A DNA stretch of 64,000 nucleotides from Chryseobacterium indologenes (lineage in GTDB: Bacteria; Bacteroidota; Bacteroidia; Flavobacteriales; Weeksellaceae), in assembly GCA_002439165.1 (NCBI GenBank), contig DJTE01000039.1, positions 17,846-81,845 on the forward strand, in the 5' to 3' direction. Numbering within the stretch: position 1 is the stretch's first letter; every line of letters begins with the position of its first letter. This document shows, piece by piece, positions 51,052-59,289 of this stretch. A model generated the notes under the pieces. The model was given only the letters and a program-made list of their open reading frames with translations, ran no database searches and was not told where the DNA came from. The position numbers and the translations under genes are program-made.

Positions 51052-53232
51052 ATGTTTAAGGATGACCAATCGATAAAAGAATTTACCCCGGATAATAATA
51101 TGAATAGTCTGCCAGGGGAAAAACAGCTGACAGATGCTGTAAATAGTGACGTTGTAAAAACAGCAGAACAAAAATTGGATGGTGTAGGAAAAGCAGTTCA
51201 GAAAAATATTCAGGAAACCCGGCAGGCATATTCAAATACCGCGCAGGGAACCAATATGTTCATGAATCAGACCCTGATACCGAATGATCCTTCCATTGTG
51301 GAAAGCAAAGTATGGTCTAAGCAGCCGACCTCCAAAATTCATAATGTTGAGGGAATTATTGAAAACCATATTGCAGGAATCAACCGTGTTGTAAAGCTTG
51401 ATATTGTGATCGAAGGACAGATCATTAAACATTTCAAGCACTTCAGGCTTGCGCAAAATGCCTCCAGACATCATGAATTCAGCCTTACCCTGGCTCATGA
51501 TACTTTGGAAAGTGCAGAAAATCACAACCTGCAGGAAGCCCAGAGCTTCTTAGGAAAAAGAATCACCGTAGTATTTAAATATAAAGATGTAGAACAGGGA
51601 CCTGAACGTAATTTTGTAGGCGTAATCACAGAAGTGGGATTCAGCCAGGAGAAAGGAAGTTTGGGAAATATCGTACTCACAGGATACAGTCCGACCATAC
51701 TTCTGGATGCGGCACCTCATATCCAGAGTTTTGGCGGTGCACAGCCGGTCAGCTTAAACAGTATTGCCGATCAGGTAATCAGAGAAGGACTGGGACAGAA
51801 TAAATTCGATTTCAGAGTAGACGCCCAGTATGGAAATGTTCCTTACAGCTCTCAGTACGAAGAAACCCATTATAATTATCTGGCCAGAATAGCCGAAGCT
51901 TACGGAGAACAGTTTTATTATGACGGTGAAGTACTGCATTTCGGAAAACTTCCTCCTCAGGAAAAACCCGTGAAACTAACCTATGGCAGCAGTGTAAGCG
52001 ATATTGCGATCAAAATGAAAGCACAGCACGTAAGCCCAAGTTTTTACGGTTACAACAGCAGTAAAAATGAAAAACTTACCGGTGGCAGCCCGAAGATCAG
52101 CCATACCTCAGATATTGCCAAAAGGGCTTATGAAATATCAGAAAGAACCTTTACCACTCCATCTTTGAGAGTTGCTCCTATCAAAGCAGCTTCTTTCATG
52201 GATATTGATGCTTCACAGAAAGGAACTGCGGGAAGTTCTGCCTCAGAAGTGTTTATCACATCCGGAACCACAACCGTTCCGTTCCTGTATCCCGGATGTA
52301 CTGCAGATATTGAAATGCGTAAAGCAGATACCAATGATACCGCTTATTTCACCAAATTAATGATCATCGGAATGGTACACGAAGTAGATGCCAGAGGGTA
52401 TTATGACGGTCATTTTGAAGCCATAGCAGCGGATACCGGATTCATTCCCCGTCCGGAATTCCATACTCCAAAAGCAGAACCTCAGTTTGCCAGAGTAATA
52501 TCCAATACAGACCCATTAAACCAGGGAAGAGTGCAGGTACAGTTCGACTGGCAGAACGGACCGGATACCACAGAATTTATCCGCGTAATGTCTCCTGATG
52601 CCGGAAGCAGCGACAAAGTCAATAAAAATCGTGGTTTCATGTCTGTTCCGGAAGTGGGAGACCAGGTAATTACCAATTTCGTACACCAGCATCCTGACCG
52701 TCCGTTTGTAATGGGAGGAATGTTTCATGGAGGTATTGGTGCCGGTGGCGGTGCCGGGAATAATATCATGAGTTTAAGCAGCAAGAGTGGTAATATTATC
52801 CAGTTTCATGACGGATGCGGAATTGAGATTAAAGACAGAAGTGGCAATCATGTTACCTTGAGTGGAACGGGTGATATAGATACAAAAGTAAGTAACAACA
52901 GTACGGAGAATATTGGAAATAATCTTACAGTAAATGTAGGGACAAATACTACAATTAATGTGGGTGAAGAGCAGTCTAAAATAACAATGGATAATGCGGG
53001 AAAAATAAACATAAAGAGTGCTACTGAAATAAAACTGGAAACTGGGAAAAGTTCTATCACACTGACTTCCGATGGTAAAATTGTTATTCAGGGAGATATT
53101 ATTGCACTTGGTGCAAATGGTATAGGAATAGTTGGTAATAATGATGTAACCGTAACTGGAGGAACAACTGCAACAGCAGTATTTAAAGGAAGTACAACAA
53201 TTAAAGGATCACCACAAGTTGATATTAATTAA
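51052..53232 (+). CDS. vgrG: VgrG/TssI spike protein 3 with N-terminal extension
   Basis: The 726-residue protein resembles VgrG1/2 from about residue 100 (IAGINRVVKLDIVIEGQII) through the gp27-like region and OB fold (GRVQVQFDWQNGPDTTEFIR). It carries an extra N-terminal about 85 residues of charged, low-complexity sequence and a longer C-terminal beta-helix with repeats such as NLTVNVGTNTTINVG and a final KGSTTIKGSPQVDIN. The extra parts could bind the LysM protein that follows after 2 bp. The 3' third is AT-richer than the rest. Confidence 0.9.
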   Translation: MFKDDQSIKEFTPDNNMNSLPGEKQLTDAVNSDVVKTAEQKLDGVGKAVQKNIQETRQAYSNTAQGTNMFMNQTLIPNDPSIVESKVWSKQPTSKIHNVEGIIENHIAGINRVVKLDIVIEGQIIKHFKHFRLAQNASRHHEFSLTLAHDTLESAENHNLQEAQSFLGKRITVVFKYKDVEQGPERNFVGVITEVGFSQEKGSLGNIVLTGYSPTILLDAAPHIQSFGGAQPVSLNSIADQVIREGLGQNKFDFRVDAQYGNVPYSSQYEETHYNYLARIAEAYGEQFYYDGEVLHFGKLPPQEKPVKLTYGSSVSDIAIKMKAQHVSPSFYGYNSSKNEKLTGGSPKISHTSDIAKRAYEISERTFTTPSLRVAPIKAASFMDIDASQKGTAGSSASEVFITSGTTTVPFLYPGCTADIEMRKADTNDTAYFTKLMIIGMVHEVDARGYYDGHFEAIAADTGFIPRPEFHTPKAEPQFARVISNTDPLNQGRVQVQFDWQNGPDTTEFIRVMSPDAGSSDKVNKNRGFMSVPEVGDQVITNFVHQHPDRPFVMGGMFHGGIGAGGGAGNNIMSLSSKSGNIIQFHDGCGIEIKDRSGNHVTLSGTGDIDTKVSNNSTENIGNNLTVNVGTNTTINVGEEQSKITMDNAGKINIKSATEIKLETGKSSITLTSDGKIVIQGDIIALGANGIGIVGNNDVTVTGGTTATAVFKGSTTIKGSPQVDIN

Positions 53233-53234
53233 TA

Positions 53235-54221
53235 ATGGAGTTTATTAAATACAAAATTCAGAAAGAAGATACATTAAAGTTAATTGCTGAAAAATTTGAC
53301 AGATCAGTAGATGAACTTTTAAATTTTCATAACGATCACTCCGTTTTAACCCAGAAGATAAATGGTAAATATATTCCTATACATATTGATATAATCCTGA
53401 TCAATGCTAAATATGAAAAACCCGAACAAAAAAGGAATGTGAATGTCTATAGGATAATTTCTAAAAATGAATATTTTAATTTTAAAAATCTGGTATATTC
53501 TACAAAGAATGAAATTGTTATTGATATTGAACAGTTAGATGATAATACATATTCTGTCAGACAGAGATCAAAAACAATTGAATGTAGTTCTCCACATTAT
53601 GATAATTATCTCGTATTAATGTCATTGCTGGACCGGCCTTTTGAATATCTAGTTTTGAAGATTGATGATTTTGGACAAATTAAAAAAATTGATAATCAGA
53701 AACAGATAGAAGAAGAGTGGAACTCTGTTCAGAAAGAATTGTTTGAAGTTACGGATGATAAAGAAATGCTGCATAAATTGATTAAAGATGGAAGCTCTGT
53801 TTATACAGATTCTTTATCACATATTAAAGCCAATCTTCAGTATAATATTCTGTATCCTGGAAAATTTGGGAATAACAAGATTGATAAAATAAATGAAGGT
53901 CCTTCCGTAAAGTTGTATTCATCATTATTTTCTGGCTCAAAAATCCTGTTAAAATTTAAAAACAGGGTCACTGGAAATAGTAATGATATTACTACATTTG
54001 AAAATAAATCTTTTCTAGAAAAAAATAATTTAGAAACCCTTAGAGAACTTTATAATGTGAGTTTTAGAGAACTTCTTGGGAATAATTTTAATTATAATTT
54101 CAGTTTAATATCCAATTATCATATGAAAAATGATAGTATTGATAGCTGCACAGCAGATTTTATTGAAAATATTAATGATACTATTGTGGCAAAATCTAAA
54201 TACGAAATCAACAAAATCTAA
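53235..54221 (+). CDS. T6SS module protein with N-terminal LysM domain, candidate adaptor
   Basis: The 328-residue protein has no signal peptide. Residues about 2-60 look like a LysM domain (YKIQKEDTLKLIAEKFDRS; NGKYIPIHIDIILI). The remaining 260 residues are unrecognised and alpha/beta. Starting 2 bp after vgrG3 and 4 bp before the PAAR-like toxin, it fits an adaptor between spike and toxin. Cargo binding is a guess. The gene is very AT-rich compared with vgrG3's 5' part, a sign of recent transfer. Confidence 0.55.
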   Translation: MEFIKYKIQKEDTLKLIAEKFDRSVDELLNFHNDHSVLTQKINGKYIPIHIDIILINAKYEKPEQKRNVNVYRIISKNEYFNFKNLVYSTKNEIVIDIEQLDDNTYSVRQRSKTIECSSPHYDNYLVLMSLLDRPFEYLVLKIDDFGQIKKIDNQKQIEEEWNSVQKELFEVTDDKEMLHKLIKDGSSVYTDSLSHIKANLQYNILYPGKFGNNKIDKINEGPSVKLYSSLFSGSKILLKFKNRVTGNSNDITTFENKSFLEKNNLETLRELYNVSFRELLGNNFNYNFSLISNYHMKNDSIDSCTADFIENINDTIVAKSKYEINKI

Positions 54222-54225
54222 GCGT

Positions 54226-55491
54226 ATGGGTAATTTATATGTTCCTGATGGATCTTGGTTAGTCTGTTCTTCAGGAATGAAAAAACAACAGATAAAGGTT
54301 TCAAGCCAAACAACGATAAAGACAAATAATAAGAATTTAGCAACAATTAAAGATAGAACAGGAGGAAATTTTATATGTTCAAAAATGGTAATTGCTGGTG
54401 CGTTGATAGGAGCGGCAGTAGGAGCCGCAATATTTTTTACAGGAGGAGCGGCAGGTGTTGCTTTGGGTACATTAATGGCTGCGGGAGCAGCAGGAGGTGC
54501 AGCGGCCGGACTGGCATCTGCAATCAGTTATCCGATATGTGCAATGACAACACTGATGTACGATTGGGCTCCTGTTCATCAAAACGTTCATTTTGAAGGA
54601 AAGAAAGCCCTGATTGGAAGTTCTAAACTGGATTGTTTGTTCGGAGGTAAAATATTCATAACTTTTTCACCCGAATATGCTGACTCTATAGTTAATAAAA
54701 ATAGAGTAGATACACTTAGAGATACAGTAGTCATTATTGGACTTTCATATTTTGGAGGTAACTTATTTCAAGGAATATGGCAAGGGGTACCAACTTTGTT
54801 TAATGCAGTTAAAGCCAAAAATTGGATTGCATTAATTCAGGCAGGTTCCGTTGTTACCTTGAATTATGGTGCTGGCAAACTATATGATTGGAGCAAAGAT
54901 GTCACAGGAATGGGAAGCGTAATTAATCCTGAAAATAAATCGTCAACAGGTACGTCAGGTTATGATGAAATAAGTTCTCCTAGAGATGGAGTTTTGGGTG
55001 GGGGAGCTGAAATTGATAATGTAAATACGCAGATTAGCCAATCGTCAACTGTTCAGAATACCTCTATTTATCAAAATAGAACTTCAATCATTACACCTAA
55101 TGGAGAGATTATCTTACCAGGAACAAGTGTACAACAAACAACAATAAATACCCAAACTGTTAATTCTTCAGTTGGAACTAATGCCAGTCCGCGAACGACA
55201 AACATCAGTATAGGAACCTCATCTTCCTCCACAACAGTATATCACTCTCCATCTATTACAGAAGTTGATAACATTAGAACCAATTCTAATTTGAATATCC
55301 AAACTAATGCTTTTGATCATTTAAAATCAACAGTAGGGAAAGGGCTTTTAGAGAATGTAATTAAGGATATCGGAGATTTTATTACATTTAATTTAATGGC
55401 AAATTATGGAGAGGACGAAATTATGCAGAGTTTCATAAATAATGAATTAAAGGCTAGGGAAGGAATTAAAGTAAGAGAGCATGAATTTTAA
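54226..55491 (+). CDS. PAAR-like (DUF4280-type) T6SS toxin with hydrophobic segments
   Basis: The 421-residue protein starts GNLYVPDGSWLVCSSGMKKQ. Residues 1-160 follow the PAAR-like pattern: CSSGM, ICSKM, YPICAMTT and GSSKLDCLFGGKIFI, a Cys-rich form of the spike tip. A Gly/Ala-rich hydrophobic segment (about residues 50-100) is inserted. Residues about 170-240 are hydrophobic and may be membrane-active. A Ser/Thr/Asn-rich linker (about 255-370) leads to a short helical C-terminus. Pore formation is plausible. I do not identify an enzyme. The ATG at 54226 is used because the upstream frame overlaps the LysM gene. Confidence 0.65.
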   Translation: MGNLYVPDGSWLVCSSGMKKQQIKVSSQTTIKTNNKNLATIKDRTGGNFICSKMVIAGALIGAAVGAAIFFTGGAAGVALGTLMAAGAAGGAAAGLASAISYPICAMTTLMYDWAPVHQNVHFEGKKALIGSSKLDCLFGGKIFITFSPEYADSIVNKNRVDTLRDTVVIIGLSYFGGNLFQGIWQGVPTLFNAVKAKNWIALIQAGSVVTLNYGAGKLYDWSKDVTGMGSVINPENKSSTGTSGYDEISSPRDGVLGGGAEIDNVNTQISQSSTVQNTSIYQNRTSIITPNGEIILPGTSVQQTTINTQTVNSSVGTNASPRTTNISIGTSSSSTTVYHSPSITEVDNIRTNSNLNIQTNAFDHLKSTVGKGLLENVIKDIGDFITFNLMANYGEDEIMQSFINNELKAREGIKVREHEF

Positions 55492-56005
55492 TATCAAACC
55501 TTTTATAATTATAATAATTTCAATGGTAGGAATTTTATATGTACCACTCAAATTATTAATCCTAAAAAGTAATCTTACTCCTGTGCAGGGTTTATTAACT
55601 AAGGTAGAGAAATCATATACGAGAATTCCTTTCTATAGATTTCATCTTTCTAATGATCCGACCTTATTTTATAATTCAGGAACCGGATTTTTGTCTAATT
55701 TAAAAAATGATAAAGAGATTTTATATAAAGGAATGAATAAGGAGATTACTTTTTTTGTAAATAAAAAAGATATCTCCAAAACTAAAAAAGAAACAGACAT
55801 TCAATATATAGGATTACAGAAAAAAAATGTCTTAATTGATTTATATTATTATTTTTTCTCAGGTTTTTGGGATGTTGTATTCTCTATTTTATGCATCCTC
55901 ATGATGGGGCTTAATTTATATGCTTTATATACATTTAAAATCAAACTTTTTCAAATATTTACTTTCATATATTTATTTTATGGAATTCTAATTTTATTGC
56001 TATGA
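55481..56005 (+). CDS. Membrane protein, candidate immunity component of module 3
   Basis: The 174-residue protein has a span at residues about 8-30 and two C-terminal spans (about 125-147 and 150-172), with a middle extracytoplasmic region (VEKSYTRIPFYRFHLSNDP). It overlaps the toxin gene by 11 bp and the TPR gene by 4 bp. A membrane immunity protein would fit a membrane-active toxin. The family is not recognised. Confidence 0.55.
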   Translation: MNFNIKPFIIIIISMVGILYVPLKLLILKSNLTPVQGLLTKVEKSYTRIPFYRFHLSNDPTLFYNSGTGFLSNLKNDKEILYKGMNKEITFFVNKKDISKTKKETDIQYIGLQKKNVLIDLYYYFFSGFWDVVFSILCILMMGLNLYALYTFKIKLFQIFTFIYLFYGILILLL

Positions 56006-56433
56006 GAAAATTAATTGCAGTTTTAGGAGTGATGCTGTTATTGGGTTTTATGTCCTACAAATTTTTATTTAGAAAAGACGATGAAAAATATCTGGACCAG
56101 GGAGTAGAATATTTTAATGAAAATAGATATAAAGAAGCTTTATTTTATTTTGAAATGGCTGAAAAATTAGAGAATACTGAAGCCTTAAAATATTCCGGAA
56201 CAATTTATCTTGAATCTGGTGATCCTCAAAAAGCAATTCCTAAGTTGGAAAAATATATAAGTAAGATGGACCGTAATGATAACGACTCTAAATTTGTATT
56301 AAATGATTTAGGAGTTGCTTATTTTAAGCTGAACGATATAGAAAATGCAAAAAAGTATTGGAAAAAGGCCGCAGCATTAGGAAATGTAACAAGTTCAAAT
56401 AATCTGAAAGAGCTTGAAACAAAATTGAAATAA
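56002..56433 (+). CDS. TPR-repeat protein with N-terminal anchor, candidate immunity component
   Basis: The 143-residue protein has a hydrophobic N-terminus (RKLIAVLGVMLLLGFMSYK) and then about three tetratricopeptide repeats (YLDQGVEYFNENRYKEALFY, YSGTIYLESGDPQKAIPKL, NDLGVAYFKLNDIENAKKYW). It begins in an ATGA overlap with the membrane protein gene. TPR/Sel1 proteins often serve as T6SS immunity proteins. It is the last gene of module 3. Confidence 0.6.
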   Translation: MRKLIAVLGVMLLLGFMSYKFLFRKDDEKYLDQGVEYFNENRYKEALFYFEMAEKLENTEALKYSGTIYLESGDPQKAIPKLEKYISKMDRNDNDSKFVLNDLGVAYFKLNDIENAKKYWKKAAALGNVTSSNNLKELETKLK

Positions 56434-56579
56434 TGTTGTTTCAGTTTATATTGTATTTAAAAAAGTAGATCATTATTCAAAATGGGGAAGATCCCAATAC
56501 TTATTTGAATACATCAATCCTGAAAAAGAATATTAAAACCCTTTCCCGAAAGCTGTTTACCCATCATATTATATCAAAA

Positions 56580-56673
56580 GTCGTAGAATTACGACATCAA
56601 ATCGTAGTATTACTACAATTTTTCAGATTTGTACCCAAAAACTTTTTCCATGAAGAGATGGGGCCTATCTTTG
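56580..56673 (+). promoter_or_regulatory. hcp4 promoter with tandem dyad operator
   Basis: GTCGTAGAATTACGAC (56580-56595) and TCGTAGTATTACTACA (56602-56617) precede a -7 box TATCTTTG (56666-56673) by 49 bp, although the DNA between them is not conserved with the other copies. This argues for functional constraint on the dyads and spacing. Confidence 0.8.
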
Positions 56674-56725
56674 TTCTGTAATCAATCACTATTCACAAAA
56701 CATAAACACTTAAAATTCACCAATC

Positions 56726-57136
56726 ATGGCAGCAAATTCAAGAGGAATCTTAAAATTTAATGGAGGAGAAGGTCAGAAACTTTTAAAGCTGAATTACAGC
56801 GTATCAAGATCTACCGATGTTTCAGGACGTGTAGCATCAGACCCATCCAATGCACTTATCAAAATTACAGTTGAAGCGACTGAAAAATCAGACATCTTAG
56901 AGAGCCTGTTAAACGGAAAATATAAGCCTACATCAGGTGAGGTTACTTTCAATAAATCTCACGAAGAAGGAACTCTGATTACCCTGAACTGGGAAAACGG
57001 ATATGTAATTCAGCACGAAGTAGACTTTGATGCTGTTGACAGCAACAGTATGCTGATCAGCTTTGTAGTGAGCGCAGAAACCATCGGCTTTGGAGGTGCC
57101 AAGTATGAAGGATTATGGCCGTCTTCAGGAAACTAA
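56726..57136 (+). CDS. hcp: Hcp/TssD tube protein, copy 4
   Basis: The 136-residue TssD protein differs from copies 1-3 mainly at the C-terminal end (AVDSNSMLISFVVSAETIGF, GGAKYEGLWPSSGN). It has its own promoter with the shared operator, and a downstream hairpin (57167-57200) closes it off. The next gene is a secreted protein with no vgrG in between, so this module may be partial or of another type. Confidence 0.9.
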   Translation: MAANSRGILKFNGGEGQKLLKLNYSVSRSTDVSGRVASDPSNALIKITVEATEKSDILESLLNGKYKPTSGEVTFNKSHEEGTLITLNWENGYVIQHEVDFDAVDSNSMLISFVVSAETIGFGGAKYEGLWPSSGN

Positions 57137-57166
57137 GTCCACAGTCTTTTATTAAAAATAACACCG

Positions 57167-57200
57167 AAGCAGGATAGTGAATGTACTATTCTGCTTTTTT
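57167..57200 (+). terminator. Terminator after hcp4
   Basis: AAGCAGGATAGT pairs with ACTATTCTGCTT (one G-T) and a T-run follows. Confidence 0.75.
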
Positions 57201-57220
57201 ATATCCCGGGTAAATCTTTG

Positions 57221-57228
57221 TAGCTTTG
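57221..57228 (+). promoter_or_regulatory. -7 box before the YD-repeat-like gene
   Basis: TAGCTTTG fits TAnnTTTG and is 23 bp before the TTG start at 57252. Confidence 0.45.
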
Positions 57229-57251
57229 CCTGTCTATAATCAGAAATAACT

Positions 57252-59015
57252 TTGAAAACTCATACCTTAATTACTGCTTTCACCTGCTTCTCTTTACTGT
57301 CCGTAAACCTTTCCGGCCAGAGAGCCACACCCGATCCGGAGTATATCTTCCGTGGTCCGGTAAAGACCATGTCATTATCTGCACAGGATTATTCCGAAGA
57401 AAAAAAAGAGCTGAAATCCTATTTTGAATATGATAAAAAAGGACGGAAAGTCAGGGAAATATCTCCTTACAGTACAGGAAGTGAATATTACTATGCAGAT
57501 CAGGACACAGAAAATCCTGTTCTCACAAGACTTTACAGTAAAGAAAATAATAAGGAATTAAAAATAAGCCTTGAGGATACAGACGCTCACGGAAGAAAAA
57601 ATCTCAGTGGTGATATCGAAAACGGAAAATGGTCCTACTATTATATTTATGACTACGGAAACAAAACAAATGAGATCAGATGGTTTGCAGATGGTGAAAT
57701 ATACCATCGCGAGACCCGGGAAACCATAGATCTTGAGAAATTAAGCATTCCTGATGGGTTTGTGCCTTTTGAATGGGACAGGAAACTGTCTAAGGGAACA
57801 GATGTGCGAAAGATAACATTTTCAGGTAATGATAATAATCATGATCTCAGCTTTGAATTTGTACAGAAAGGAAATCCGGAAAACAAAGTAAGTTTTTATT
57901 ATCACGGAAACGATGTTTATGATGCCGGAAGAGGAACATGGTACCGATATGAGAACGGTAAATTAACAGAAGAACGTTATGTATACAGCGGATCCGAACT
58001 TTCCGACTTCGGACACCGTTATACCTACAATAACAAAGGTCTACTGATTTCAGATCATTATGGCTATTTCAGCAAAATGCCCAATGTTTTCATGCAGAGG
58101 AAAACCTATCAGTATAACGAAAACGGAGACTGTATACAGGAAATACAGGATGCAGAAAATGAGAAGCCGTTTGTGATCCGCAGAGAATATCAGTATGATA
58201 ACGGGAAGAACTGGATAAGCCGTAAAGAAATATTTGAAGACGGTTCCGGAAGAACCATTACCCGTCATTTTGAATATTATAAATCCGGTGAGGAAAATAT
58301 CAGAAACAGTCTTACATCTGATGTTTACAAACAAAATCTGGCACTCCTGCGGCAGTATAAACCGGCAGCAGAAAAGCTGTACAGAGATTATCTTTCGGCC
58401 CGGAAGCTGAAAAATGAACAGATGCCCGAAACAACAGATTACAGGAAACTGAGATCCGCGAAATGGCAGGACTTTTTACCCTTAAAACAAAAGCTGGATA
58501 CACTTACCACCGGAGACCTTAATAAGGACGGGCTGGAAGATATAGTATTCGTTTATGAACAGGAAAAGCTTCTTAAACATGAACGCAATGAAAAAAGAAC
58601 CCTGAGAATCCTTCTGAAACAGCCTGACGGCAAATATATGATGGCTGCCGAAAGCAGTGGTGCCGTGGCCGGGGAAAATATGAATAACGTATTTTTTTCC
58701 GGAATTGAAATTAAAAAAGGACTGCTCATCATTGATCACGACTTCCTGAGAGGAGGTGCAGTACACAAATACAGATACCAGAACAACGGCTTTTATCTGA
58801 TTGGGGCGGAATCCCGTTCAGGAGATGCTTCCCATTATTCAAGCATAGATTATAACCTCAGCACCGGAAAATATATGGCCGTATTTGAAAATTCAGAATC
58901 AGATCCACAGCTTCCGGAATCGTATAAAAAAGATGGCGTAAAAAAGATTTCTCCCTTACCGGAAATTGAGACTTTTGAGTTGTTCTCGCTGGAAGTGAAT
59001 GGGAATATGCTTTAA
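57252..59015 (+). CDS. Secreted YD-repeat-like protein with FG-GAP-like C-terminus
   Basis: The 587-residue protein starts at TTG, which begins a clear signal peptide (KTHTLITAFTCFSLLSVNLSGQ). The next ATG would remove it. Residues about 55-345 hold YD-like repeats: FEYDKKGRKVREI, YTYNNKGLLISDHYG, YQYNENGDCIQEI, YQYDNGKNWISRK. Residues about 410-560 have a calcium-binding-like DLNKDGLEDIVFVYE followed by beta strands of FG-GAP type. The role is unknown. It follows hcp4 but has its own -7 box, so its link to the T6SS is uncertain. Confidence 0.7.
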   Translation: MKTHTLITAFTCFSLLSVNLSGQRATPDPEYIFRGPVKTMSLSAQDYSEEKKELKSYFEYDKKGRKVREISPYSTGSEYYYADQDTENPVLTRLYSKENNKELKISLEDTDAHGRKNLSGDIENGKWSYYYIYDYGNKTNEIRWFADGEIYHRETRETIDLEKLSIPDGFVPFEWDRKLSKGTDVRKITFSGNDNNHDLSFEFVQKGNPENKVSFYYHGNDVYDAGRGTWYRYENGKLTEERYVYSGSELSDFGHRYTYNNKGLLISDHYGYFSKMPNVFMQRKTYQYNENGDCIQEIQDAENEKPFVIRREYQYDNGKNWISRKEIFEDGSGRTITRHFEYYKSGEENIRNSLTSDVYKQNLALLRQYKPAAEKLYRDYLSARKLKNEQMPETTDYRKLRSAKWQDFLPLKQKLDTLTTGDLNKDGLEDIVFVYEQEKLLKHERNEKRTLRILLKQPDGKYMMAAESSGAVAGENMNNVFFSGIEIKKGLLIIDHDFLRGGAVHKYRYQNNGFYLIGAESRSGDASHYSSIDYNLSTGKYMAVFENSESDPQLPESYKKDGVKKISPLPEIETFELFSLEVNGNML

Positions 59016-59266
59016 TGCAGGAGAACAGAGATGATGGACGGATAGATGAGAGAGGAATGGTGAATAATCAATTTTGCGGGGCAGGTGAATGAGGGAATCT
59101 GAGAGTGTAAGGTTCATAAAGCAAGAACATAGATAACAGACAGATAGATAATAGGCATTCCGGTTAAGAGTAAAATATAAAAAATGAATCAGAAACAGGC
59201 TTTACCTGATCTGCTGCCTGTTCCCTAAAACCGTCATCTGGCCTACCAACTTATACCCCTTTTTCT

Positions 59267-59274
59267 TATATTTG
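59267..59274 (+). promoter_or_regulatory. -7 box of polA
   Basis: TATATTTG matches the consensus and overlaps a TTG (59272) that might be read as a start. The true start is therefore the ATG at 59290. Confidence 0.6.
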
Positions 59275-59289
59275 TTCATTATAGACAAT

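Noticed and set aside
57252..59015. Rhs-type polymorphic toxin
   Set aside because: YD-like repeats are present, but there is a signal peptide, no Rhs core shell, and no RHS cleavage motif or toxin tail.
59272..59289. TTG start for polA
   Set aside because: It lies in the TATATTTG promoter box. The ATG at 59290 fits the PolA N-terminus.
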